From contig OZ020255.1 in assembly GCA_963971285.1 (NCBI GenBank), forward strand, positions 17,938,931 to 18,002,930: 64,000 bases of DNA. Reading direction: 5' to 3'. The stretch is from Astropecten irregularis (taxonomy: Eukaryota; Echinodermata; Asteroidea; Paxillosida; Astropectinidae). Below are positions 27,101-35,452 of this stretch, piece by piece (positions within the stretch are counted from its first letter, which is position 1; each line of letters opens with the position of its first letter). The notes under the pieces were generated by a model. The model was not told the DNA's origin and searched no databases. It worked only from the letters and a program-made list of their open reading frames with translations. The position numbers and the translations under genes are program-made.

Positions 27101-30100
27101 TCTTATAGTATTAGTTACAGAGCTACTGATCAATCTGGCAATTCAAATTCCTGTACATTCACTGTGACAGTTGGTACGTTTTCTTTGAGTGACATAGTCT
27201 CAAACTCCCCTACTTTCCAATTTTAATTTTTTACAGTGTCAAAAACAGAAACCATTTTTTTTTTCTTCTTTGTTAAATAATGATTAATCCCAATTGCCCT
27301 AATATTAATGAAAGGAATACAGTAAAAACACCAATTTGACATCCCATCCGTCATTACTGCAGTGTCCCTTCCCGTCTTTTGTGTGGCAACAATATAATTT
27401 ACGCTCTATCACATTATTACTGTGGGGATACACTGCAAGGATTGGTTGATTTGAAGTGATTTTTCTCAACATACAGGATTAGTCTTTTGGCATTTCTCCC
27501 ACCCTTCAAAAAGAACTCTCTGATGTGTGACAAACATAAAACCATAATTCTGTCTTTTAAAATGAACCCTTTGCTCTTTTCACTGAAGAAGTAAGATGAA
27601 TTTCTGAATCTTTCACCTTTTTTTTACCTTAAATTTGATGAATATTTTTGAAGTTATGAATTTTCTTTTTCCTCCTTCTTTCATTAGTTGATGGAGTGCC
27701 ACCTGTGGTTGTATGCCCAGTCAATTTAGCTTTCACAATTGATTTTGGGAGTGGTGGAAGGGAGGTGACTTGGGCTGATCCTACCGTATCTGATAATTCT
27801 GGCAGTGTGACTCTGGTGTCCAACACCCACAACTCGAATGATATCTTCCAAGTTGGTCAGACTACAGTAACCTACGTCTACCGGGATGCTGCTAGCAACA
27901 GGAATCAGTGCTCTTTCACGGTTTCAATAACTGAACGTAAATATTGTTTTTCTTGTTTCAGTGATGGTTAATCCCAATTTCCCTGATATTAATGAAAGTA
28001 ATGTGGTAATATAGAGACAGAATTAATACATTGGACTGAACTTAGGTTTGACTCTGCGATGTCTAGAATGACAGTTGTACAATAGCATATGTTTCTCATT
28101 TGTGAAACAGTTGAAACCGAAATGTCTTTGTTGTGTTTGCAAGATTGAACTAATTATTATGTATTTTCTGTTGCATTTTCAAACTGTTAACTTCTGGATT
28201 ACATGATATTTCTGGAGTTGTTGACTTGGGGTGGTAAACTTTGTCTTGTTCCATTATGTGCTGACTTCATATCTTATGAATTTTGTTTTCAGGCGATGGT
28301 GTGCCACCAACAATTGCCTGCCCGGACGACGTTTTTCAGCAAATCACAACTGGCAATCCATATGGAGCAACAGTGACTTGGCATTCACCAACAGCTACTG
28401 ACAACACCGGAATTCCTCCAACTGTTGTCCTGACCTCCAATGCACAGCAAGGACCTGGTTCCTTCTTCACCTTTGGATCTTATAGTATTAGTTACAGAGC
28501 TACTGATCAATCTGGCAATTCAAATTCCTGTACATTCATTGTGACAGTTGGTACGTTTTCTTTGAGTGACATAGTCTCAAATTCCCTTATTTTTATATTT
28601 TTGTTTGCACATTTACATCCCATCTGTCATTACTGCGGTGTCCCTGCGCGTCTTTTGTGTGGTAACAAAAGAATTTACGCTCCTTCACACTATTACTGTG
28701 GGGATACACTGCATGGATTGGTTGATTTGACATAATTTTTTTCAGCATACAATATTAGTCTTTGGGCATTTATCCCACTTTTCAAAAAGGACTCTCTTAT
28801 GTGTGACAAACATAAAACAGTAATTCTGTCTTTTAAAATAAACCCTTTGCTCTTTTCACTGAAGAAGTAAGATGAATTTGTCAATCTTTCACCATTTATT
28901 GGCTTTTCCGTGTTCAACGGAAAAGGTATTGTTTTTGTTCGGATTTTGTTGGCTTTTCCGATTTTAATCGGAAAAGGTATTGCTTTTGTTCTTTTTTTTG
29001 GCTTTTCCGTGTTCAATGGAAAAGGTATTGTTTTTGTTCTGTTTTGGGCTTTTCCGATTTCAATTGGAAAAGGTATTGTTTTTGTTCTGTTTTTTGGGCT
29101 TTTCCGTGTTCAACGGAAAAGGTATTGTTTTTGTTCTGTTTTTTTTTTCTTCAACTCCTCAATTTGTACTGACTTTGTACACAAATTTTGTCTGCGGCAC
29201 TTCGGTCATTTTTTTATAGCCGATTTTAACCAAACTTGGTCTGAAGGAAGTCCATATAGGGTGGTTGTCTCCCGAAGCTTTTCGTCATCATGACGTCATA
29301 AGTTGCATGTGACAAGCAATTCAAATTTAATAATCAAAATCTTCAAAAATCAACAAAAAATCAACGGTTTGAGATATTAAGTTCATTCCTTCACCAATAG
29401 TGATTGTTAGGCAGGGTCTTTCTTTGTGACACATTGCTTGACCTCTGTGACCTCTACTTTCGGTCAAACAGGAAGTAGCTCATCATTTAAAAGTGGTAAG
29501 AGCTGAGATCATGGTTCTTTCACCAAAGGTCAAAGTTAGGCAAGGTCTTTCATTTGTGACACATTGCTTGACCTCTGTGACCTCTACTTCCGGTCAAACA
29601 GGAAGTATCTCCTCATTTAAAAGTGGTAAGAGCTATATGATCTGTTGTTTGCTGACCATGAATATCCAATGGAATTTTCAATAGTGGTTTGTTTTATTGG
29701 CAAACTATTTTTACGCTAAGCATTTTTTGTGCAAGCAGCTCTATGAAATTGGCCCCTGATCGATTCATTAAAAAGGCCACGCCCCATTGGAAGACCAATC
29801 ACAGTTTTGATCGATGCACGCGCGCGTGCCGACGCGCGTGTAATGCGCGCGTCTGCAAGGAACGTGGGGTGTGGTGTGGTATTGGAGAGGAACACGTGTT
29901 CGTTGCCCACGTGGTGGCGTTGGGCGGGGCTTACTATCGGTTGAATAACGTAATTATGCGTAGCAGTAATCATTACAATTGTTGATATGTACAGATTGCC
30001 TGTGTTTCACGGACATCGGTGACGGTGTTATGGAAGGCTGTATCATACCAGACTTCTGTGATATCAACGAGCTGTTGAAAAGTCTGGCCGAGGTAAACTT

Positions 30101-33100
30101 AGTTCTCGAAGGGATAATAACTTTTACATATTTATCTGTTACGATTCCTAAGTCCAGTATAATGAATAGGCAACCAGTCTACTCTATTTTGGTCTAATGA
30201 TGTAATGCCTATTTATAGCAATGTCGTGTCACCGTCATACATGACTCAGCAATGTTAACTCAGAACGTATCCACGCTATCATTATATTAATATTACTCCT
30301 ATATTGCTCCTATTATCACGACGTAAAACACAACAAAATACGACTGAGAAAGCGACGTATGAACAAATTTCACGCCAAACTACTTGCAAAAGTGTAGAAA
30401 GTATTTTAAATTCTTCACCAGTATAATGTTATCGAAATTCAAACCTCATTAATCTCGCAAAATGAACAGCAATTAGTGCAAGACCTAGGTATAAACATGA
30501 AACGTGCATGGTATACAAACAGCGGACGCTCAAAACATGCTTGCGCAATTGTGAGCATGCGCGCGTTGTATTGCGCGTGCGTGCGCGTGCGCTGTTGATT
30601 TAAGACCGACTCTCCAAAAGTCTTCCATTAGCCGTGTGACAAATCTCTTGCTGCGGCAAAATACACACGCACCTATAGCAGCCACTAGCCAGTGACTGCA
30701 GCCGTTTCCATAGACTTGTGTGTTATTTGCGATCGCAGACAGTGATTTGGTACACGGGCTTAATCTAACTCACGAAAACGATGACATGCAGACGTTAGAA
30801 TTGCAAACAATTTGGAATGTGCCTGACTTTTTATAAGAGCGTAAAATTCGCATCGCAAAAAGTTAGAACCGATCGAACTCTTCAGGTATTTAATGGGTTT
30901 TCTTTCTCTGATTTGATTGGAAGATCACGGTAAAGGGATATAACGTGGAGCGAGTGGCCATAGCCCTGGCTAATGCGACTAGCAACTATACTGAGATTGA
31001 TCGTAATGGGCTTAGGGCCGTCTCAACGGTGCTAGAAAATATCGTTGCTGTGAATACTTCATCAACTCAGGTATGTCCATAATTATAATCACACGCTTTA
31101 GGCAACGTTTTTTAGTCAATGAATGGGGCATTTCATTTTATGTATAGTTGTTTTGTACGTTTGGCAACTTTATCCACATCAAGCAAGCATTCATGCCACT
31201 GACTGCAAAACGTATTCATTGAAAACGGTATTACCTTGGAAAGACATATTAATCTAGATACCAAATTATGCAGCCATTTGAATCTTAACTGATTCAACTT
31301 TTTCCCTGAAGGTTACTGGAAACGTCATAACGACCGTTGACAGCATTCTGAACGTTCCAAACGAGGAGTTTGAAAGAAGCTTGTCCTCGGCAAACATCCT
31401 CAGCAACTTTGAAACCCAGCTGACGTTAGTCCAGCAGAATCTGACGAGAACGGAGAGGAACGTTGCAGTTGAAGTCCTGTTGCCAACCACCAGAGACGAC
31501 TCTATCGACGTCGCTTACGCCACCATCCCTCGGAGTGGAACAGTGGACGACTCGCTGCAAGACAACGAGGAAAATGTGTACTTCGATCGGCAAGATGTGC
31601 CACGTGCCATCGCAGAGGCATCTGTCAGCCTGCCTGGTGAAGCGTTTGAAAACATCGTTGAAAAAGGTACGCTAACGCCGCCAGTTGTCAGTCCTGTCTT
31701 CATACCTGTCTTCATAGTGCCTATATGGTCCCATAATATTTGCCTTTACATTAATCACTAAAATGCATACAAGCAGAACATCACATCGGTTGCTTTTATC
31801 TCTGTAGTGTCCCAGGATGTCACATACATCAAACGTAGAGGTACTATTTGGAGCACATGGGATTCATCCCTTCGAACCTAAAACTGACATGGCACAAGTA
31901 GTTGGCCTTTATCTGATCATAAATGTCTTCTACAATTAATGCAAGGTGTAATATATTACTTGCTTCTCTCCCAGATCCACCTGTTGTATTCACAGTGTAC
32001 CTGACACCCAAACTGTTCCAGTCATTTGGAGCAAACGTTCTGCCAAATGGGAGTCAACTATTGGTCAACAGTCGCATCATATCAGCAAATATTGGCCGTG
32101 TTGGAGAAATAGTACAAAACCTGATGAGTAGAGTTATCACGTCCTTCTTACCCACAAATGTGAGTACATTGTCTTTGAAAGCTAAGCATATAGATACAAA
32201 AAAGGAACCATGAAAAATGTAAAACTAGACTTTCGTCTCTGATCATTCTGAAATGGCCAGATAAGAGCCATAGGCCTATGTTCAGTGTTGACTGGTCCTG
32301 TGTTGTGTAGGTCAAAACAGAATGATCATGTCATGTTGTGGTCACTCACGGGGCGGTTTGGTACCCAACATACAATCTCGCTGTTCATTTTTAGCATGGT
32401 ACAATTTTGACCCATAATGGTTCTTGGTTTGTCATCAGGACACGCTTACCAACGAGCCGACCTGTGTCTTTTGGGATGAACTGGCAAGTAACTGGTCAAC
32501 CGCCGGATGCACTCGATCAGTGATGAACACCGGAACTGGACCCGCCGTCATCTGCAACTGTGACCACCTCACCAGCTTTGCTATTCTCGTGGTAAGAAGT
32601 TTAGAATGTCTCTTGTAAATTGGGACTTTAGAAGTCTGGTCTTTTGCGGTGGTCTCGCAGATAAAGGCAAAATGCAAGTCCCATGATTTAAAGTTGGAAT
32701 GTTTATCAATATTCAATCAATCAATCAGTGGGAGCATGCGCCACGGCAGCGCGTTGCCGCATCTATCTTCGAGCGGTACTCCTTCGGTCTTCTGATGGCC
32801 ATCCCCAGCTAGGCAGCCACGCGACCCATACCAATCTCAGCAAAACAACGATTCATCTGACGCAACCACGTGTCACGTGGACGCCCTTCCGGGCGAGTCC
32901 TACCAGGATAGGTTCTCTCAGAGAGAGAATTCTCCTGGCTGGATCACTTGCAGGGAATCTAGCCATCAATTTTGTCTGTCGTGCATGAACTGCCATATGA
33001 CTCGCCAATATCAGTTGCAATGATTCTGGCACCAAGTGTCATGTAATGCTCGAATGCGTATGAACCAACCGTCTCCATCGAAATACTTGTCTGTCATTTA

Positions 33101-34563
33101 TTTCAGAGTTACCACGGTGACATCAAAGACTTTGCCTTAGACGTCATCAGCACCGTTGGCTGCGCCCTTTCTATCGGAGCTCTCACTTTGACCATAATGT
33201 CACGATTTATGGTCCGGTAAGGTTACGTTCTCCAAACTGCAAATTCCAAGCTGTTGAAGAGTGTTTTGACAATGTAGTCCACCTCTCCATGAGTTTGAAT
33301 CGCCTTGTTGAACTCTTTTTGGGTGGGATTAAGGTTAAAGTTAAGGTTAAGGGAGCCCGAAGTGCTGGTCTCCAAGAAACTTGTATCATCGTGGTTCTCT
33401 CTAGTACCACGAGGGGTTTCCAAGGGGGAGAACAAGGGGAAGGCAAACACTTTCGATCTTAAACATATTTTCTACCTCTGATCTTCGAGGAAGATTGCCA
33501 AGTTGAAATAATAATCTTTGTTTATTTTCTATGTCAGCGAGCTATACAGCACTCCAGCCAACAAGTCCCTGATCAGCTTGTGCGTGTCTCTTGTGGCGTT
33601 GTACGTCTTCTTCCTGGCCGGCATTGGACAAACCCAGTCACCGGTTCTGTGCGTGGTCATGGCCGCCCTGATTCACTACTTCTTCCTGACGTCCGTCTGT
33701 TGGTCCTCCGCTGAGGCCATGAATCTCTTCTATCTCCTGGTGGTCACTAGGAGGCACCTTCTGACCGGCTACCTGGTCAAGGTGATGCTGTTCTGCTGGG
33801 GTATGATGGTTCAATTCCTTCATTCAAAACATTCACATCATTTTCCCCAACTTGTCTAATGTCGAAGACCACTAAGTCTTCTTTGTGGGCTAGAGAATAA
33901 ATGTGTTTAAAATCAGCATATAAGAGGTTATACCATTTTTCGTATGTTTCTTTCTCTTTGCACAGGCGTTCCGGTGATAATAGTGGTATCCACCTTCCTG
34001 GTACCATACTTAGTACAAGGAACTTCCACGTTCGACCACGAATAGTAAGTGCCCCAATAAAGGAAAGTTATCATGCATGAGGTGTTGAGCAAGGGTTTGG
34101 TTGGTGCAGTCAACGTTCACGAGAACCGTTCATTTTGTCTTTGTTTGGTTATAGTTGCTTCTTGGCTCCAGGCTGGGCCCTCTACATGGGAGTCCTGCTG
34201 CCTGTCGGTACTCTCATCCTGATCAACTCTTTTATCTTTGTTCTGGTTGCACGACGTCTCATCTGCAAGCGCGTGGAGTCCTCGGTGACGCGTCGAGAAA
34301 CCCACGTGGATGCAGCACTGCTCCACGCTAAGATCATGCTACCGGTGAGTATGCTACTGGGAGCCACGTGGGTCGTTGGCTTCCTAGCGGTCGACCAGGC
34401 TACCAGGGCCTTCCAGTGGATCTTCACCATCCTCAACACCCTCCTGGGCTTCCTGATATTCCTGCTCTTCACCGTGATCAAGAAGAAAGGCAGGGAAGGC
34501 TTGAAGAAGTTGTTCTGCATTCAACAAATCAGAGCCCTCACAAGCAGTCATTCGACCTTCTAA
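5918..34563 (+). CDS. Giant adhesion GPCR: Reeler-like, 27 HYR domains, GAIN/GPS, seven helices
   Basis: Thirty-nine exons: 5918-6131, 6835-7081, 8258-8310; the HYR exons 9020-28550 listed under units 1-14; then 29995-30092, 30924-31070, 31312-31666, 31975-32159, 32439-32591, 33107-33216, 33538-33800, 33966-34044, 34155-34563. All have AG acceptors and GT donors. The joined length is 9162 nt with every phase matching, giving 3053 residues and no internal stop. Residues 1-171 hold the signal peptide and Reeler-like region, 172-2454 the HYR stalk, 2455-2716 the GAIN region, 2717-2767 the GPS, and 2768-3053 the 7tm_2 bundle. It should be a plasma-membrane receptor that cleaves itself at the GPS. 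HYR domains are immunoglobulin-like adhesion folds. Ligand and G protein are unknown. Alternative: the Reeler exons belong to another transcript, though phase and spacing argue against it. Confidence 0.87.
6455..6799. repeat. Dispersed TTAAAGGTA-ended element, copy in intron 1
   Basis: The right end reads ACCAAAGTATGATACTACC followed by TTTAA. The interior shares long stretches with copies at 41930, 43769, 46324 and 47356. The left end is decayed. Confidence 0.6.
6835..7081 (+). CDS. Exon 2: core of Reeler-like domain
   Basis: Acceptor ATACTCAG at 6834, donor CG/GTAGGT at 7081, phases 1 to 2. Residues FVLQAWEV, then a Cys (LANCSMDHD), then FTWVPSSGQYLFDF follow the Reeler pattern (F-L-Q-A, mid-domain Cys, F-x-W-x-P-x-x-G). 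The assignment is by motif; a profile search would settle it. Confidence 0.75.
7225..7572. repeat. Dispersed element related to 52761-53144, in intron 2
   Basis: Shares TGTCTGATCCAACATGTACA and GAAAACCCGACTC with the element at 52761-53144, in the same orientation. No coding content is seen. Confidence 0.55.
8258..8310 (+). CDS. Exon 3: last strand of Reeler-like domain
   Basis: Short exon after the T-rich acceptor TTTTTTCATTTTAG. It encodes RAVGVTFDQQNVYFRSEI and ends C/GTGAGT in phase 1, which joins in frame to any A-type HYR exon. The F-R-A-V stretch continues the Reeler pattern of exon 2. Confidence 0.7.
9020..10045 (+). CDS. HYR unit 1: exon A 9020-9277, exon B 9797-10045
   Basis: A begins GDGVPPTIACPDN and has FWNLPTATGNTGITL. 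B is the most divergent B copy (PANFAF, TVGDNS). Each HYR has the usual two Cys, one near the start (C-P-x-N) and one in the last strand (x-C-x-F-x-V). Confidence 0.92.
10401..11423 (+). CDS. HYR unit 2: exon A 10401-10658, exon B 11175-11423
   Basis: A belongs to the subtype PPAITCPDN with SPLATDNTGIPPTVA, shared with units 3 and 4. B has PVNLAF but keeps TVGDNS and VTYVYR, as in unit 1. Confidence 0.93.
11780..12803 (+). CDS. HYR unit 3: exon A 11780-12037, exon B 12555-12803
   Basis: A is as in unit 2 but reads CIFTVTV in the last strand. B changes to TVSDNS. The B acceptor is CATAAG rather than CATTAG, still an AG, so splicing is probably intact but possibly weaker. Confidence 0.92.
13159..14181 (+). 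CDS. HYR unit 4: exon A 13159-13416, exon B 13933-14181
   Basis: A is as in unit 2. B is the first with VSYVYR and TVSDNS, the form shared by units 5-12. Confidence 0.93.
14533..15550 (+). CDS. HYR unit 5: exon A 14533-14790, exon B 15302-15550
   Basis: First unit of the homogeneous core: A reads GDVVSPTIACPDN, SPTATGNTGIPLTVV and TFIVTV. Its acceptor region is ATTTCGTTTTCAG instead of ATTTTGTTTTCAG as in units 1, 2, 4, 13 and 14. Confidence 0.93.
15906..16923 (+). CDS. HYR unit 6: exon A 15906-16163, exon B 16675-16923
   Basis: The protein sequence of both exons matches unit 5. The intron before A carries small differences (one base fewer in the stretch before CTTCTGG). Confidence 0.93.
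17280..18297 (+). CDS. HYR unit 7: exon A 17280-17537, exon B 18049-18297
   Basis: Exons encode the same protein as units 5 and 6. After B the intron reads AGTGAAGG, shared with unit 6 only. Confidence 0.93.
18654..19671 (+). CDS. HYR unit 8: exon A 18654-18911, exon B 19423-19671
   Basis: A is identical in protein to units 5-7. B carries NDIFQVGQ in place of NDMFQVGQ, a marker otherwise seen only in units 12 and 13. Confidence 0.93.
20028..21044 (+). CDS. HYR unit 9: exon A 20028-20285, exon B 20796-21044
   Basis: A has NTGITLTVV instead of NTGIPLTVV. B has the MFQ form. Confidence 0.93.
21401..22418 (+). CDS. HYR unit 10: exon A 21401-21658, exon B 22170-22418
   Basis: A returns to NTGIPLTVV; B is the MFQ form. 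The alternation with units 9 and 11 suggests block duplication or conversion. Confidence 0.93.
22775..23792 (+). CDS. HYR unit 11: exon A 22775-23032, exon B 23544-23792
   Basis: A has NTGITLTVV. B ends TVLITE, a private Ser to Leu change relative to TVSITE in the other copies. Confidence 0.93.
24149..25166 (+). CDS. HYR unit 12: exon A 24149-24406, exon B 24918-25166
   Basis: A has NTGITLTVV; B has the NDIFQVGQ marker. The following intron carries the LINE insertion. Confidence 0.93.
25235..26627 (-). mobile_element. CR1/L2-type LINE, 5'-truncated, in HYR receptor intron
   Basis: Antisense to the host gene. An open frame (25320-26579, continuing upstream without ATG to the truncation point) encodes the C-terminal half of a reverse transcriptase: LLLLDMSSAFDTIDH, FGVPQGSRLGPLLF and the catalytic YADDTQLY, then the usual LDYCNSLLYGLP and LKELHWLPV tail motifs. 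The 3' end finishes in a (TTA)n tail at 25235, as in CR1/L2 elements. The insertion length of 1393 bp follows from the spacing of the flanking array units. No convincing target duplication is seen. The open frame implies a young insertion, and only one of the array introns carries it. Confidence 0.92.
26916..27936 (+). CDS. HYR unit 13: exon A 26916-27173, exon B 27688-27936
   Basis: A mixes core residues (VVSPT, ITLT) with TFTVTV from the edge units. B has IFQ, VTYVYR and a private AASNR. It is a mosaic between core and edge types. This is the last B exon present. Confidence 0.92.
28293..28550 (+). CDS. HYR unit 14: exon A only
   Basis: Edge-type A exon (GDGVPPTIACPDDV, NPYGATVTWHSP), the most diverged A copy. 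It is spliced by phase 1 to the GAIN exon at 29995, since no B exon follows: the downstream intron loses similarity to the array near 28895, just short of where B would start. Confidence 0.9.
28905..29145. repeat. Five tandem ~50-bp units, each with a small palindrome
   Basis: Each unit reads CTTTTCCG, a short loop, a complement such as CGGAAAAG, then GGTATTGTTTTTGTTC. Loops alternate between TGTTCAA-type and ATTTTAAT-type, the second giving a near-perfect 24-bp palindrome. It lies in the intron after the last HYR exon. Confidence 0.8.
29391..29636. repeat. Two tandem ~125-bp copies
   Basis: Both copies contain GACACATTGCTTGACCTCTG and CGGTCAAACAGGAAGTA followed by CATTTAAAAGTGGTAAGAGC. Non-coding, within the intron upstream of the GAIN exons. 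Confidence 0.75.
29641..29756. repeat. Half copy of the GGGGCCAATTTCAT-ended element
   Basis: Right half only, ending CTCTATGAAATTGGCCCC. Fuller copies lie at 37321, 45379 and 48376. Confidence 0.65.
29760..29945. repeat. CACGTG-containing dispersed element, copy 1
   Basis: Shares GGAGAGGAACACGTGTTC and CCCACGTG, flanking GC-rich alternating purine-pyrimidine runs and a shared ACCAATCAC motif, with 51855-52040. No open frame or RNA polymerase III box was recognised. Confidence 0.6.
29995..30092 (+). CDS. Exon: linker into GAIN domain
   Basis: Acceptor ATATGTACAG; encodes DCLCFTDIGDGVMEGC then CIIPDFCDINELLKSLAE, a Cys-rich linker leading into a helix. Donor GAG/GTAAAC, phase 0. Phase 1 at the start fits HYR unit 14. 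Confidence 0.75.
30093..30923. other. GAIN intron with GC alternating tract
   Basis: No gene is seen. Bases 30540-30600 are rich in GCGCGTGC-type alternating purine-pyrimidine sequence, a candidate Z-DNA-prone stretch. Confidence 0.5.
30924..31070 (+). CDS. Exon: GAIN subdomain A
   Basis: Phase 0 to 0, 49 codons: ITVKGYNVERVAIALANATS and onward to STVLENIVAVNTSSTQ. Helical pattern and position fit GAIN subdomain A. The acceptor TTGGAAG has a weak pyrimidine tract. Confidence 0.78.
31312..31666 (+). CDS. Exon: GAIN subdomain A/B
   Basis: Phase 0 to 1, 118 codons, from VTGNVITTVDSILNVPNEEF to GEAFENIVEK. Contains the S/T-D-S-I-L-N and L-E-x-Q-L-type helices common in GAIN domains, then beta-rich sequence. 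Confidence 0.82.
31975..32159 (+). CDS. Exon: GAIN subdomain B
   Basis: Acceptor CTCTCCCAG, phase 1 to 0, 62 codons: DPPVVFTVYLTPKLFQSFGA through SLL-type strands (LLVNSRIISANIG) to FLPTN. Beta-strand pattern precedes the GPS exon. Confidence 0.82.
32439..32591 (+). CDS. Exon: GPS proteolysis motif
   Basis: Encodes PTCVFWDELASNWSTAGC followed by CNCDHLTSFAILV. The Cys/Trp spacing and HLT tripeptide match the GPS consensus, so cleavage between Leu and Thr is expected, leaving TSFAILV as the tethered agonist. Phase 0 to 0. Confidence 0.95.
32706..33050 (-). mobile_element. LINE 3'-end fragment in receptor intron
   Basis: The minus strand encodes GRPRDTWLRQMNR, a common C-terminal motif of non-LTR retrotransposon proteins, interrupted by stops and frameshifts. 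It ends in (TGAT)n at 32706. A shorter relative is at 55491-55680. Confidence 0.55.
33107..33216 (+). CDS. Exon: TM1
   Basis: Phase 0 to 2. The hydrophobic stretch DVISTVGCALSIGALTLTIM follows the GPS by a short linker, as in adhesion GPCRs. Confidence 0.9.
33538..33800 (+). CDS. Exon: TM2, TM3 and start of TM4
   Basis: Phase 2 to 1. Encodes LISLCVSLVALYVFFLAGIG (TM2), AALIHYFFLTSVCWSSAEAM (TM3, typical H-Y-F-x-L-x-x-x-x-W of adhesion GPCRs) and the beginning of TM4. Confidence 0.93.
33966..34044 (+). CDS. Exon: TM4 end and extracellular loop 2
   Basis: Acceptor TTTCTCTTTGCACAG; encodes GVPVIIVVSTFLVPYLVQG and the loop before TM5. Phase 1 to 2. Confidence 0.88.
34155..34563 (+). CDS. Last exon: TM5-TM7 and C-terminal tail
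   Basis: Encodes CFLAPGWALYMGVLLPVGTL (TM5), MLLGATWVVGFLAV (TM6 with the G-x-x-W-x-x-G motif), FTILNTLLGFLIFLLFTVI (TM7), then a short basic tail ending SSHSTF. The stop is at 34561-34563. The cytoplasmic tail is short. Confidence 0.95.
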
Positions 34564-34639
34564 TGATTTCTAACCAAAAACTTCAGTCACTTTTCAGTGA
34601 TGAGGAAGCACCTATACGTCCCGTTCACACATAATCTAC

Positions 34640-34790
34640 CACTGTCTTGGGGGATCTGATTCACCACTTGGGGGATCTGATCCACCACTTGGGGATCTGA
34701 TTCACCACTTGGGGGATCTGATCCAACAATTATTGGGGGATCTGATCCACCTTGTAAGTTCTGATACCCCAACTAGTGGATCTGATTCGG
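34640..34790. repeat. Short minisatellite downstream of the receptor stop
   Basis: About six units of roughly 22 bp built on GGGGGATCTGATCCACCACT with small changes. It probably lies in the 3' untranslated region. Confidence 0.75.
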
Positions 34791-34952
34791 CAATTATGAC
34801 CGTGTGAACGCAAATCGTATAAGTTGATCTTATCCACCTTTATAACTAAAATGATTGTATGAAATGCCATCCAAGTAAAATCCGACCCTTATAATTGGTG
34901 GAGGAATTGTTTTATCAACTTAAAGGGAATCGTGGTGTACTGGGGTAGATTC

Positions 34953-34958
34953 AATAAA
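34953..34958 (+). terminator. Candidate polyadenylation signal
   Basis: AATAAA, 390 bp past the receptor stop codon. It is the first canonical hexamer seen on this strand. The actual cleavage site is not determined. Confidence 0.4.
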
Positions 34959-35452
34959 AGTATTTTTACCAGCTTATTTAGAATACGAATTAGTTGTTAA
35001 AAACGCAAAGTGGCTTGCTTCATTAAGAGTTGTAGTGCTTATATGTATAATTGAAATGCTTGTATACCACCCAATTTAAAATCCGACCTTTATAATGGTG
35101 AAGGAATTGTTTGATCAACTTTGTACTTTATGTATCTAATTATCTAAAATGTATTTTACCAGCTTATTTAGTATACGAATTAGTCGTTGAAAAACCGCCC
35201 ATACGCCGTTTTATGTGATCAATTTTTGATATTGCGCTATGTAATCAATATTCAATAATGTCAAATTGTACAATTATTGTGACTCTTGTTTTTTTGTATT
35301 TCATACGGATCGTAATGCCACATTGCTTTATAAATAACGAAACAGCATAATGAAATAAATATCAATCCCTTAACACGGCCACACAAGGGTATTAAACAAA
35401 CAGATACTGAACGGTACGGGAAGGTCGGAAGGTATTTACCACCGAGTTATTA

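Larger units (their letters stand above)
8697..28895 (+). repeat. Tandem array of HYR exon pairs, about 1.37-1.38 kb units
   Basis: Each unit holds exon A (258 nt, 86 codons), an intron of about 0.5 kb, exon B (249 nt, 83 codons) and a shorter intron. A-exon starts are spaced 1373-1381 bp apart, except across the LINE. Introns are almost as similar as exons, which points to recent unequal crossing-over or gene conversion. Both exon types begin and end in phase 1, so unit number can change without frameshift (169 residues per unit). The array starts with a half intron at 8697 and fades out around 28895, just before where a fourteenth B exon would be. Confidence 0.95.

Noticed and set aside
9738..27832. 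Repeated minus-strand 67-residue open frames (MWVLDTRVTLPEL...) in every HYR unit
   Set aside because: They are the antisense of the B exons, conserved only because the units are recent copies. The plus strand has consistent splice borders, Cys pattern and phase.
28910..29293. 127-residue open frame over the hairpin repeats
   Set aside because: Produced by tandem T-rich repeats (VLFFGLF-type), with no protein-like features.
33330..33356. Telomere-like TTAAGG repeats in a receptor intron
   Set aside because: Only a few imperfect units, and not the TTAGGG expected for deuterostomes.
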